Assembly (NCBI GenBank): GCA_049273855.1
Contig: JBASRN010000181.1
Location: 6,746-70,745 of the forward strand
DNA: 64,000 nt
Source: Onstottus_B sp049273855
GTDB lineage: Bacteria > Acidobacteriota > Blastocatellia > UBA7656
Direction: 5' to 3'
A program made the position numbers and the translations under genes. A model generated the notes under the pieces. The model did no database searches. It had not been told where the DNA came from and saw only the letters and a program-made list of their open reading frames with translations. This document shows positions 11,480 through 19,743 of the stretch, one piece after another. Position 1 is the first letter of the stretch. The number at the start of each line of letters is the position of its first letter.

Positions 11480-14278
11480 CTACTCGTACCTGAGCGCGAC
11501 TATCGGATCAACCTTCATCGCGCGGCGAGCCGGCAGGTAACAGGCTAACAACCCGATCGCGATCAGCAACAAGGCCACGGAAGCAAAGGTCAGCGGGTCC
11601 AGAGCCGGCACTTCATAGAGCACGCTCGCAATCAGTCGCGTACCCGCCGCAGCACCCACTAGACCTGCCGCTACCCCGGCGATGGTCAGCTTCAATCCTT
11701 CACCCAGGACCATGCGGAACACGCGCGCGGGTTGCGCGCCCAGCGCCATTCGAATTCCGATCTCGTTTGTCTGTCGCGCAACGAAGTATGACATAGTTCC
11801 GTAGAGCCCGACGCAGACCAGCACCAGCGCCAGGAGCCCGAATGAAGCGGTAAGCCGCGAAAACATCCGCTCGAGCAACAATTCCTTGTCGATTCTTTGG
11901 ACCAGCGTGTCGACGCGATTGATTGGGATGTTTGCGTCTACTTGTGCGACTTCGCTCCGCAGCGTGGCAAGAACGGTGTTCGGGTCGGCAGTGGTGCGAA
12001 CCTGAAACGTCATGAAGCTCGCTACGTCGATCGCCTGCAGGTGAGAAAAGTAAGCGGTCGGCGGCGCGGGTTCCCGCAGGTAGTGATACTTTGCGTCGCC
12101 TACAACGCCGACGATCTGGAAATCCCTGGGCTTTGCGTCGGTGCCAAAGCGCAGGACTTTGCCGAGCGGATTGTCCTCGCCGAATGCCTTGTGCGCGAGG
12201 GTCTGATTGACGACGGCAACTTGGGGCCCACTCGCGGTATCGCGTTCATCAAGAACGCGACCGATCAGCATCGAAATTCCGAGCGTGGCGAAATAGCCGG
12301 GACCGATCAGATGTCTATGAAGGTCAAACCTCTCCTTGCCCGACGTTACGCCGGGGATCCTGATGCTTGAGGAACTCGAACCATCACCCACCGGCCCGTG
12401 CGCTGAGAAGCTCACTTTGCTTACACCAGGGATTGCCCCGATCCGCTCCTGAACCTGGCGGTAGTACTCAGCGAGGCGCGGGCCAGTATAGCCGTTCAGC
12501 CCCGGTGCAACGGAAAACAAGAGCAGGTGATCGCGCTCGAACCCCAGCGGAACGCTCTCGAGTTTTTGCAGCGTGCGCAAGAACAGTCCCGCGCCGACAA
12601 GCAACATGAGTGAGAGCGCGACCTGCGCCGAGACGAGCGCCTTTGCGAGTCTCGATCGTCGCGCACCGAGCCTGCTGCCCGCGCCGCCCTCCTTCAAAGC
12701 GGCAGTGAGACTCATCCGCGTGGCGCTGAAGGCCGGCGCGAGCCCGAACAGGACACCGGTGAGGATAGCGACAGCCGCTGTAAAGAGCAGCACGCGTACA
12801 TTCACGTCGAGCGGAAGCGTGACTGTTTGCCTGCCGCTCGTGACCAGTGCGACCAGCAGCTCGCCGAACCACCGCGCAAACACCAACCCCAGAGCGCCGC
12901 CGATGACCGCTAGAAGCAGCGCTTCGGTGAGCAACTGCTGAATCAAGCGCAAGCGTCGCGCGCCCAGGCTGAGGCGCACGGCAATCTCTTTTTGCCGCGC
13001 GGTTGCTCGCGCAAGCAACAGACCCGCGACATTCGCGCACGCGATCAGAAGCACCAAACCGACTGCCGCCATAAGCACAAGCAGCGGCTCAGAAAACTGC
13101 CTTCGAAGCTGGTCCAGTCCTTTGTTGCCCGGGGTGATTCTCAACGCCGGCCGATTCTCTTGTTGCTTTTCGGACGTGATCATTGTATCGACGCTTTGGT
13201 TGAAAACCACATCGAGCTCAGCGCCGGCTTGCGGTTCGCTCACGCCAGGTTTCAGCCTGCCCATCACCACCAACCACCAGGTGCTAGCGTTTTCCCAATG
13301 AGCGGCGGAAGCCGCTTCTGCATCGGCCCCCGTTTGCACGGGTCCGCCAAAACTCAACGCCTGAACCAGCCGCGGGAACATATGCAAGGTAACCCAAACA
13401 TCAATGTCCTCGCCGGGCTGCGTGCCGAAAAATCCTCGCGGCGCGACGCCCACCAGTGTTAACGGAAGACTGTTGATCACAATCGTTTTGCCCACGACCG
13501 ACTCGTCGCCACCTAACTTACCCTTCCAGAAGTTGTAGGAGACAACTGCGACCGGCGGCGCGGCCGTCACATCGTCGTCTGGAAGAATCGGCCGCCCCAG
13601 AACTGTCTGAACGCCAAGCCCGGTGAAGTAATTGCCGGACACCGGCTCGCTGACCGCCGAATGTGGTCTGCCGTCGAACTGAATGTTAAAGCCGTGCACA
13701 TTCGCCGAGAAAGCGAATACTTCAGACAGGGTGGTGTTCCGCGTGCGCAGCGCATCGAATACCGGATACGGCACCGACTCGCTGAGCCATCCGCCGGTCA
13801 CGGGGTCCTTTCGATTGCTGCCTTCGAGATCTTCGACTATCGCCGGCCAGTCCTTCGACGTCCAGTTTACAAGAAGGAGTTGTTGAGGATCCTGAACCGG
13901 AAGCGTTTGAAGCATAACGGCGTCCAGCACGCTGAATATGGCTGTGTTGGCGCCTATTCCCAGAGCGAGCGTCAGCACCGCAACAGCGGTAAAGCTCGGG
14001 TTCTTTCGCAGCATGCGATAGCCGTAGCGAATGTCTTGTATCAACGTTTCCATGATCGGCAATCCTCTCTGGTCGCGATAAGCTTCCTTTGTTTGTTCGA
14101 CGCCGCCGAAGCTGCGCCGCGCCGCAAGACGCGCCTCGTTCGGGTCCATTCCTCTGCGGAGGTTTTCTTCAACAAGCATTTCGAGATGCGTGCGCAGTTC
14201 TTCATCGAGGTCCTGTTCGAGCCGATTCTTGTCGAACATTCCGCCAACGCGCGAAGCGAATTCTCGAAGCTTGCTCAT
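11480..14278 (-). CDS. ADOP permease with N-terminal prefix domain, padR-linked
   Basis: This 932-residue protein is about 125 residues longer than most copies. Residues 1-75 form a soluble charged helical prefix (EQDLDEELRTHLEMLV, GMDPNEARLAARRSFGG), the prefix domain known from many PadR-linked ADOPs; the permease core begins at M76 (METLIQDIRYG). It is LPV subtype (LDAVMLQTLPVQDPQQLLLV) and has CANVAGLLLARA, with Gly for Asn. The tail is ACYLPARRAMKVDPIVALRYE. The ATG lies 12 nt after the stop of padR, with GGAGGGG in that gap, so the two are co-transcribed. The prefix may dock a partner or place the protein under PadR-linked control; that is inference. Confidence 0.94.
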   Translation of the reverse strand: MSKLREFASRVGGMFDKNRLEQDLDEELRTHLEMLVEENLRRGMDPNEARLAARRSFGGVEQTKEAYRDQRGLPIMETLIQDIRYGYRMLRKNPSFTAVAVLTLALGIGANTAIFSVLDAVMLQTLPVQDPQQLLLVNWTSKDWPAIVEDLEGSNRKDPVTGGWLSESVPYPVFDALRTRNTTLSEVFAFSANVHGFNIQFDGRPHSAVSEPVSGNYFTGLGVQTVLGRPILPDDDVTAAPPVAVVSYNFWKGKLGGDESVVGKTIVINSLPLTLVGVAPRGFFGTQPGEDIDVWVTLHMFPRLVQALSFGGPVQTGADAEAASAAHWENASTWWLVVMGRLKPGVSEPQAGAELDVVFNQSVDTMITSEKQQENRPALRITPGNKGLDQLRRQFSEPLLVLMAAVGLVLLIACANVAGLLLARATARQKEIAVRLSLGARRLRLIQQLLTEALLLAVIGGALGLVFARWFGELLVALVTSGRQTVTLPLDVNVRVLLFTAAVAILTGVLFGLAPAFSATRMSLTAALKEGGAGSRLGARRSRLAKALVSAQVALSLMLLVGAGLFLRTLQKLESVPLGFERDHLLLFSVAPGLNGYTGPRLAEYYRQVQERIGAIPGVSKVSFSAHGPVGDGSSSSSIRIPGVTSGKERFDLHRHLIGPGYFATLGISMLIGRVLDERDTASGPQVAVVNQTLAHKAFGEDNPLGKVLRFGTDAKPRDFQIVGVVGDAKYHYLREPAPPTAYFSHLQAIDVASFMTFQVRTTADPNTVLATLRSEVAQVDANIPINRVDTLVQRIDKELLLERMFSRLTASFGLLALVLVCVGLYGTMSYFVARQTNEIGIRMALGAQPARVFRMVLGEGLKLTIAGVAAGLVGAAAGTRLIASVLYEVPALDPLTFASVALLLIAIGLLACYLPARRAMKVDPIVALRYE

Positions 14279-14290
14279 CCGACCCCTCCG

Positions 14291-14626
14291 TCAGGCGCTC
14301 TTCAGCAAGCGCGCGATGATCGCCGATACACGTTCCCAGTCCTCGGTCGCGGTCGCCAGTTGCTTCCTGCCGGTTCTGGTGAGCGAATAGTACTTGGCGC
14401 GGCGATTGTTGTCGGACGCGCCCCACTCCGGTTTGATCCAACCTCTCTGCTCAAGCCGCAGGAGGGCGGGGTAGATGGTCCCCTGATTCAACGACAGCAC
14501 TCCGTCGCTGACCTGCTCGATTCGGCGGGCGATCCCATACCCGTGCAGCGGCCCAAGCCCCTCCAGCGTCTTTAGCACCATCAAGTCCAGAGTGCCTTGC
14601 AGAATGTCAGATCGGGTTTCTTTCAA
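14291..14626 (-). CDS. PadR-family transcriptional regulator
   Basis: A 111-residue winged-helix repressor. The start is taken as TTG at 14624-14626 (KETRSDILQGTLDLMVLKTL), where homologues begin and where AGGAGAG lies about 6 nt upstream; no ATG is available nearby. Diagnostic segments are GTLDLMVLKTL, LHGYGIARRIEQ, LNQGTIYPALLRLEQRGWI and the wing region RRAKYYSLTRTGRKQL. It is the first gene of an operon with the ADOP at 11480. Two perfect inverted repeats and a good promoter lie just upstream, so autorepression is likely. The inducer is unknown; in this family, ligands are often phenolics or other toxic compounds. Confidence 0.93.
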   Translation of the reverse strand: MKETRSDILQGTLDLMVLKTLEGLGPLHGYGIARRIEQVSDGVLSLNQGTIYPALLRLEQRGWIKPEWGASDNNRRAKYYSLTRTGRKQLATATEDWERVSAIIARLLKSA

Positions 14627-14637
14627 GTGAGTCTCTC

Positions 14638-14689
14638 TCCTGTGGATGTCCCACAGGAGCGTATGAGGCTTCCTGTTGATTGTCAACAG
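14638..14689 (-). promoter_or_regulatory. padR promoter with two palindromic candidate operators
   Basis: Reading the minus strand, TTGACA (14681-14686) is followed after exactly 17 nt by TACGCT (14658-14663), a good sigma-70 type promoter. A palindrome at 14673-14689 (CTGTTGA-ttg-TCAACAG) covers the -35 box. A second one at 14638-14658 (8-bp arms TCCTGTGG/CCACAGGA, 5-nt loop) lies at the -10 and just downstream. Both are well placed for PadR to block polymerase. Confidence 0.7.
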
Positions 14690-14844
14690 CAGAGAGGAGT
14701 GGGTAGTGGTGGAAGTGCGTGTCGAGGTCGCGGATGCACTCTCGCCACAAAGTCGCTGAGCCCCGAAGCTACACGAAGACAAACTTCGTGGAACTTCGAG
14801 TCCTGGTGTGAAGCCAGGGACGGTTAGGTTTCAGAAAGGCCGGA

Positions 14845-15306
14845 CTATTGCGCATAGCTCGATCGAAGCTTGACGCCCCAGCGCCCGTTTTCTTTTGTGA
14901 GGATGTACAGCGATTCATATGTGCCGATCCTGGTGTCGTCGGCGCGATACCTGCTGAACTTCGTATCGACGTGCACCTTATCCGGAGACGCGCTAATGAT
15001 GCGGCGGCGGTCCCATTTGCTATGGTGCCAATCGCTGCCAACCGAGGCCCACACCCGGGCGGCGTCCTGCAGGCCGGGCCTGTCAAGCACCGTCATTTTG
15101 CCGCTGGCGAGACGATAATGTGGAAACTGAAAAGTGAGCTCCCAGGCGGCTAGATCCTTACGGTTCCATGCGCTCATATAATCGTCCAGCGTTCTCATTA
15201 CTTCAGCTCCAATCTTTGAATCGAAGCTATTGGGCCTTTCCTGACGACCATATCCCGGTCCTGCTATCAGGAAGATCAGCAAAGCAATGGTGCCGATGGT
15301 CTTCAT
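14845..15306 (-). CDS. Exported NTF2-like (SnoaL-type) protein
   Basis: A 153-residue protein with a signal peptide (MKTIGTIALLIFLIAGPGYG) followed by an NTF2-like alpha-beta cone: TLDDYMSAWNRKDLAAWELTFQFPHYRLASG is the typical first helix and strand region, and it ends ENGRWGVKLRSSYAQ. The ATG at 15304-15306 follows AGGACTT. Such folds bind small molecules or act as enzymes, but no catalytic residues can be assigned. It precedes the padR-ADOP operon on the same strand, with about 220 bp between. Two other small exported proteins of related fold sit among the ADOP genes on the right side of the window. Confidence 0.75.
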   Translation of the reverse strand: MKTIGTIALLIFLIAGPGYGRQERPNSFDSKIGAEVMRTLDDYMSAWNRKDLAAWELTFQFPHYRLASGKMTVLDRPGLQDAARVWASVGSDWHHSKWDRRRIISASPDKVHVDTKFSRYRADDTRIGTYESLYILTKENGRWGVKLRSSYAQ

Positions 15307-15333
15307 AAGTCCTGCCCCCTTGTGTTCGATAGG

Positions 15334-16350
15334 CTACCGTGGAAGGCCGGAATTCTGCGGAGCATAGGCGGCGTCTTCTTCACGCCTTTTGTGCACGGAA
15401 TCATCGATTATCTCGTTTCCAAACCGCGTCGCTCCTATGGAACGATAGTGCCTGGGGTTGATTCTCGCGTAAGCGCCTTTCAGGAAACCCCGGTAGGAGT
15501 CGCTTGGCGAGCCGAGATAGTTTTTCTCTTCTACGTCTATCGGATCAAGCCCAAGGCCGACTGCGCTTGCGCGGTTCTGCATCCATCTAAGCGCGATGTC
15601 CGACAATCGCCTATCAGGATATCCGCCTCCTACATCACAATGGGCCCCGACAAACCAGCGTTGCTCGATTGTCTGTTCGGGTGCTTCATCGGGGTCCCAA
15701 AGACAAACATCGTAGTCTTTACGGTTCTCGTCGATGGCCATCGCCTGATAAGCGCTGTTGACGATGCCGCTCAGCTTTGTGTCGTGGAACTCGTAAAGCT
15801 TCATGTTGAATTGGTTCAAAAACTCCAATGGGATTCCCAGCGCTCCAACCGTATCCCATACGCCGACGAACTTGATGCTGATCTCTCTCGAGAACATGGA
15901 TCGGAATAGCCGGGCGGTTTTTGAATCAGGGCCATCGTCTCTGGTGCGGTATATTCCATAAGCCATCCCAACTCTGAAATCGAGATGTCTTTTCTTGATT
16001 AACCCACAATTTCGAAGCATGCCGACAAGGCTCCTGGCGGTATACGCGCCTCGACTGAAACCGAGCACATAAATCTCGTCGTCATCTTGATATTGTTCCG
16101 CGATAAACTTGTAGCCCTCGAGAATGTTCACGTCCAGCCCCAGGCCTGTGGCGCCGCCCGCAAAACGATCAAACCAGTGCGTGCCCACACCCTGGTCATA
16201 CCATTTCACTTGCTCAATTCCATCGATGCCGGCGGCCTGCACTGACTCGTAGAACCTGCGGACGTTGGTTTCCACCTGTTGATCCCCAGGCAAGTTTTCG
16301 TCAGCGGGCGTATTCCAGGTTCCGTCGAAACAAATGACGATTCTTTTCAT
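15334..16350 (-). CDS. DUF2235 alpha/beta-hydrolase-like protein
   Basis: A 338-residue cytosolic-looking protein. It begins MKRIVICFDGTWNTPADEN, the hallmark start of DUF2235, and has the nucleophile elbow GFSRGAYTARSLVGML with a GxSxG serine near residue 100. HCDVGGGYPD carries a likely catalytic His or Asp. The same domain forms the catalytic part of some type VI secretion phospholipase effectors (Tle1 group), but no T6SS or immunity gene is nearby and the protein has no delivery domain, so a housekeeping hydrolase is equally possible. GGAGGAACT precedes the ATG. It is followed on the same strand, 27 nt later, by the NTF2-like gene. Confidence 0.85.
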   Translation of the reverse strand: MKRIVICFDGTWNTPADENLPGDQQVETNVRRFYESVQAAGIDGIEQVKWYDQGVGTHWFDRFAGGATGLGLDVNILEGYKFIAEQYQDDDEIYVLGFSRGAYTARSLVGMLRNCGLIKKRHLDFRVGMAYGIYRTRDDGPDSKTARLFRSMFSREISIKFVGVWDTVGALGIPLEFLNQFNMKLYEFHDTKLSGIVNSAYQAMAIDENRKDYDVCLWDPDEAPEQTIEQRWFVGAHCDVGGGYPDRRLSDIALRWMQNRASAVGLGLDPIDVEEKNYLGSPSDSYRGFLKGAYARINPRHYRSIGATRFGNEIIDDSVHKRREEDAAYAPQNSGLPR

Positions 16351-16588
16351 AGTTCCTCCAAGGCCATTCTTGAGCCTTAATGTTCAGAGTCTGTCACTCT
16401 GATAACCGTGCCATGTCGTCATCCGAGGAACAATATAGCCAACCGTGTTACTCCGCAATGAAGCGGCCTGGATGTTTCGAATGCGAGTGAGGTAATTGAG
16501 CGAAGGGGCGGTCGCGCGGAGAGCTAGACTCACGTGGTCGACGGCTTTATAGTCTCAGGCATAGCTTCGATTCTTCAGGAGCCAGGCG

Positions 16589-17935
16589 ATGCTTTTCACT
16601 CAACTGAGCTTAAGTAAGCCACCGACTTTCATCCCGATACTTCTAGCGATCATAGTTGCGCTCTCCCCGCTTGTGCATCCAAATCACATAGGCAGGCTGG
16701 TGAACGGATGGGTGCGTGACAAACCCAATATCATAATGATCCTTGCGGATGATCTTGGCTATGGCGACCTCGGCAGTTATGGACAGAAGAAGATTAAGAC
16801 CCCTTTTTTGGATCAAATGGCAGCCGAAGGCATGAGATTCACGGATTGCTACTCCGGCAGCTCAGTATGCAGCCCCGCACGTTGTAGCCTTATGACGGGT
16901 TACCACACGGGACACGCCTACATTCGTGCAAATGACCCGGCAGTCCCTCTGCGACCGGAAGATCACACTGTCGCGGAAGCGCTGAAACAGGCGGGATACG
17001 CTACAGCCATTATCGGTAAGTGGGCGTTGGGTGATGCAGGCAGCACCGGCAGTCCGAACCGCAAAGGCTTCGACTACTCATTTGGATTTCTCACAACTCA
17101 CGAGGCTCATGATTACTTCCCCTCCCACGTATGGAGAGACGGCCAAAAGGTAGAAGTGCCGGAGGGGACCTATTCGGAGGACCTGTTTCTTAACGAAGCA
17201 CTAGATTTCATTAGCCGTTCCGACGACAATCCCTTTTTTCTTTATCTGCCCGTCACCATTCCGCACGGACCTTACCAGGTGCCAAGTGATGAGCCGTACC
17301 AGAATGAGCCCTGGCCTCAAGACATGAAAAACCGAGCCGCTATGATCACGCGGTTCGATACAGATGTGAGCCGGATCGTTGCACTTCTAAAGGAAAAGGT
17401 TATCGACGATAGCACGGTTATTGTTGTCAGTAGTGACAATGGTCCTGAGACCAGCGGTTTCTTCAATAGCAATGGCGCGTTATCGGGAGGGAAACGCGAG
17501 CTGTATGAAGGCGGCCTCCGCGTCCCGATGATCGTGCGCTGGCCGGGAACGATTCAACCCGCGCAGGTAAGCCGGCAAGTCTGGGCGTTTTGGGATTTCC
17601 TGCCGACAGTGGCCGAAATAGCTGGCGCAAATATTGCCGACCCCATTGACGGCATCTCGATCTTGCCAACCTTGATCGGAGCGCAACAGCCTCAACACAT
17701 GCCTTTATACTGGGAGTTCCGTGAAAAGAACGACAAAGGCTTTTTGCAAGCCGTTCGCATTGGAAACTGGAAAGGAGTCCGAAAGCGTCCAAATGGTCAG
17801 TTCGAACTATATGATCTGCTGAACGACCTCAAGGAGGAGAACAACGTGGCTTCACGCTTTCGAAAGACTGTGAAGGAGATAAAGATGATCATGAAAAAGG
17901 AGCATGAGAATTCCAGCTTGTGGCCTGATCACTAG
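16589..17935 (+). CDS. Arylsulfatase-type sulfatase
   Basis: A 448-residue alkaline-phosphatase-superfamily sulfatase that would hydrolyse a sulfate ester. It has a hydrophobic export signal (residues about 14-32), then the metal-binding start PNIIMILADDLGYGDLGSYG, and the formylglycine signature SVCSPARCSLMTG, in which the Cys of CSPAR is the residue to be oxidised. SSDNGPE carries the second metal-site Asp and Asn. The chain is slightly short but has both metal-site ends. CAGGAG is upstream of the ATG. Base composition looks less GC-rich than the ADOP genes. No sulfatase-maturing enzyme is seen in the window. Substrate unknown. Confidence 0.92.
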   Translation: MLFTQLSLSKPPTFIPILLAIIVALSPLVHPNHIGRLVNGWVRDKPNIIMILADDLGYGDLGSYGQKKIKTPFLDQMAAEGMRFTDCYSGSSVCSPARCSLMTGYHTGHAYIRANDPAVPLRPEDHTVAEALKQAGYATAIIGKWALGDAGSTGSPNRKGFDYSFGFLTTHEAHDYFPSHVWRDGQKVEVPEGTYSEDLFLNEALDFISRSDDNPFFLYLPVTIPHGPYQVPSDEPYQNEPWPQDMKNRAAMITRFDTDVSRIVALLKEKVIDDSTVIVVSSDNGPETSGFFNSNGALSGGKRELYEGGLRVPMIVRWPGTIQPAQVSRQVWAFWDFLPTVAEIAGANIADPIDGISILPTLIGAQQPQHMPLYWEFREKNDKGFLQAVRIGNWKGVRKRPNGQFELYDLLNDLKEENNVASRFRKTVKEIKMIMKKEHENSSLWPDH

Positions 17936-18025
17936 AATGAAGAACTTAGCCATTCTCGGTTTGTTGAGACGGTCCTTAGTAGCGTTCTATGCGCGCAGAG
18001 ATTGGGCAGCGATGGGACACCACGG

Positions 18026-18853
18026 TTACCTGGAGTCGCCGAACATCTTGCTCAGATCCCGAAAGCTCACCGTGTCGTCCCCGAAAGTGAATGTCCCGAG
18101 ATCTCGCATTTCTCGCGCAGCTCGAAGAAACGCGCCGAGCGCGACCCGAGAGAGCACGCTGCCCAGGCTGACGCGCTTCACTCCAATCTCCGAAAGCTCG
18201 GCGAGGGTCAGCCGAACGCCTTCGAGTCCCATCAACACATTCAGCGGGCGATCCAGCGAACTGACCACTGCTGCGATGTCCTCCTTAGTCGCAAGTCCCG
18301 GCGCATAAAGCACGTCCGCCCCCGCCTCGCGGTAGGCTTGAAGCCGGTTGATGGTGTCGTTCAGATCGCGCCGCCCGAAGAGATAGTTCTCGGCTCGCGC
18401 CGTCAGCGTGAAACGAAACCGAAGCGAGCGCGCCGCCTCGGCCGCCGCTCGGACGCGCTCGGCCGCGTGTTGCAGGCCGTAGATCGGATCATCCCGGCGA
18501 GTCGTGGAATCTTCGATCGAGCCGCCCACCAGCCCTGCGCTCGCCGCAAGCCTGATTGTCTCTGCGACCGTTTCAGGATCATCGCCAAAGCCGTTCTCGA
18601 GATCGGCGCTTACGGGCAAGTCAGTTGCCGAGACGATCTCGCGGACGTGCTCCATCATCTTGTCACGTCCGACCGTGTTATCACGCTGTCCTATGGAAAA
18701 TGCGAACCCTGCGCTGGTAGTGGCCAGGGCTTCAAAGCCCAGATGCGCAAGCAACCGCGCCGTCCCGATGTCCCACGGATTTGGAATAATAAAGGCGCTG
18801 GCCCGTTGGTGGAGCGCGCGAAAGACGCTTCCTTTCTCTCCTTGAGTTCGCAT
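18026..18853 (-). CDS. Isocitrate lyase / PEP mutase superfamily protein
   Basis: A 275-residue cytosolic TIM-barrel enzyme. The start is the ATG at 18851-18853, which has an excellent GAGGAGG 6 nt upstream; a longer in-frame start at 18964 would overlap the preceding gene. Family marks are IIPNPWDIGTARLLAHLGF, TTSAGFAFSIG, the metal-binding VSADLENGFGDD and GGSIEDS, and TARAENYLFGR. The KKCGH loop of true isocitrate lyases is absent, so this is the short PEP-mutase-like branch, which includes carboxyvinyl-carboxyphosphonate mutases, oxaloacetate hydrolases and 2-methylisocitrate lyases. The exact reaction cannot be chosen from sequence. It lies 47 nt downstream of an exported protein gene. 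Confidence 0.88.
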   Translation of the reverse strand: MRTQGEKGSVFRALHQRASAFIIPNPWDIGTARLLAHLGFEALATTSAGFAFSIGQRDNTVGRDKMMEHVREIVSATDLPVSADLENGFGDDPETVAETIRLAASAGLVGGSIEDSTTRRDDPIYGLQHAAERVRAAAEAARSLRFRFTLTARAENYLFGRRDLNDTINRLQAYREAGADVLYAPGLATKEDIAAVVSSLDRPLNVLMGLEGVRLTLAELSEIGVKRVSLGSVLSRVALGAFLRAAREMRDLGTFTFGDDTVSFRDLSKMFGDSR

Positions 18854-18900
18854 CAACACCTCCTCTATGGATAGCTCGAGGACGAACGCTCGGACCGAAA

Positions 18901-19602
18901 TTATCTCGACACGTCCATTCCCTTTGCAGCGCGTTCCAGGAGCGCTTTGGATATCGAATCCCATTGGGCCGCCGCCCGCCCCCCCGACGCAAGGTCACTT
19001 GCAGTCAATCCCGTCCCCTCTAAGTCCTCTATGTAGATAATCATTAGTTCTTCGCGTTTCGTCTCATCCACCAGGTGAACCAATCGCTGGAACAGAACTT
19101 CATCACTCGCCATTCTATAGCCTTTGCTTTCAAGGAAGGCGCGAGCGCGACTGCCGTCAGAGTCCGCGCGGCCTGGATTAGCCTTGACGTTTCTGGCGTA
19201 GGCGTCGGCAATGAACTCGAACCCCCCCAGACTGATCGTCTTGTTGGCCTTGTAGCGGTACGTGTGAGTATTACTGGGCAAGTAGCCTTCGAACTGCACC
19301 CAGTACATTCGTTTGATCCGGCCTTGTCTGTCCGCGTCGACAAGGAAATGCTGCTCGGCGCGTGCGACGTCATAAAGGATGAAGTCATGGCTGCCGATGT
19401 ACTTGAGGGCCTTGTCGAATTTCAAACGCACCTTTGGCGTTTCGGCTGAGGTAAGGACTTGTCCTTTTACAGTGCGAGGTTGTTGCTGGATGGCTACTGT
19501 TTGCGCCTCTGACGGTGAAGACAAGACTGAGCCATAATGCCCGTCGTGAAATAGCGCTCCCAAACTGAAGGCGGCTATGATCAGCAGTGGTGCGTTGGGC
19601 AT
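18901..19602 (-). CDS. Exported protein of unknown function
   Basis: A 233-residue protein if begun at the ATG at 19600-19602 (MPNAPLLIIAAFSLGALF), which has GGGGAA upstream; an 11-codon longer form is possible. A signal peptide or anchor covers residues 1-about 30. The mature part contains FDKALKYIGSHDFILYDVARAEQHFLVDAD and YWVQFEGYLPSNTHTYRYKANKTISLGGFEF, a beta-rich segment, and then a helical part (SRARAFLESKGYRMASDEVLFQRLVHLVDETKREELMI, given here as two runs around residue 150). I do not recognise a family. It shares orientation with the crotonase-like gene upstream and the PEP-mutase-like gene downstream. Confidence 0.75.
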   Translation of the reverse strand: MPNAPLLIIAAFSLGALFHDGHYGSVLSSPSEAQTVAIQQQPRTVKGQVLTSAETPKVRLKFDKALKYIGSHDFILYDVARAEQHFLVDADRQGRIKRMYWVQFEGYLPSNTHTYRYKANKTISLGGFEFIADAYARNVKANPGRADSDGSRARAFLESKGYRMASDEVLFQRLVHLVDETKREELMIIYIEDLEGTGLTASDLASGGRAAAQWDSISKALLERAAKGMDVSR

Positions 19603-19743
19603 TTTCTGTTCCCCTGTGTTCCTGAGTTTGATCAAGGATACGAAGGGAGGTCAGCAACGGTTTCGCGTGAATGTATATTGTACTCTTCGATGTAGCGCAC
19701 GCCGCGGGCTCGCGACCGCTTTGTATTGTGCTCTCGAGGTGAA

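Noticed and set aside
14627..14782. In-frame extension of the PadR gene to 14782
   Set aside because: The added segment has no PadR similarity and would cover the promoter and palindromes; the TTG at 14626 has a ribosome site and matches the family start.
18854..18964. Longer start of the PEP-mutase-like protein
   Set aside because: It would overlap the preceding gene, and the ATG at 18853 has a strong GAGGAGG site.
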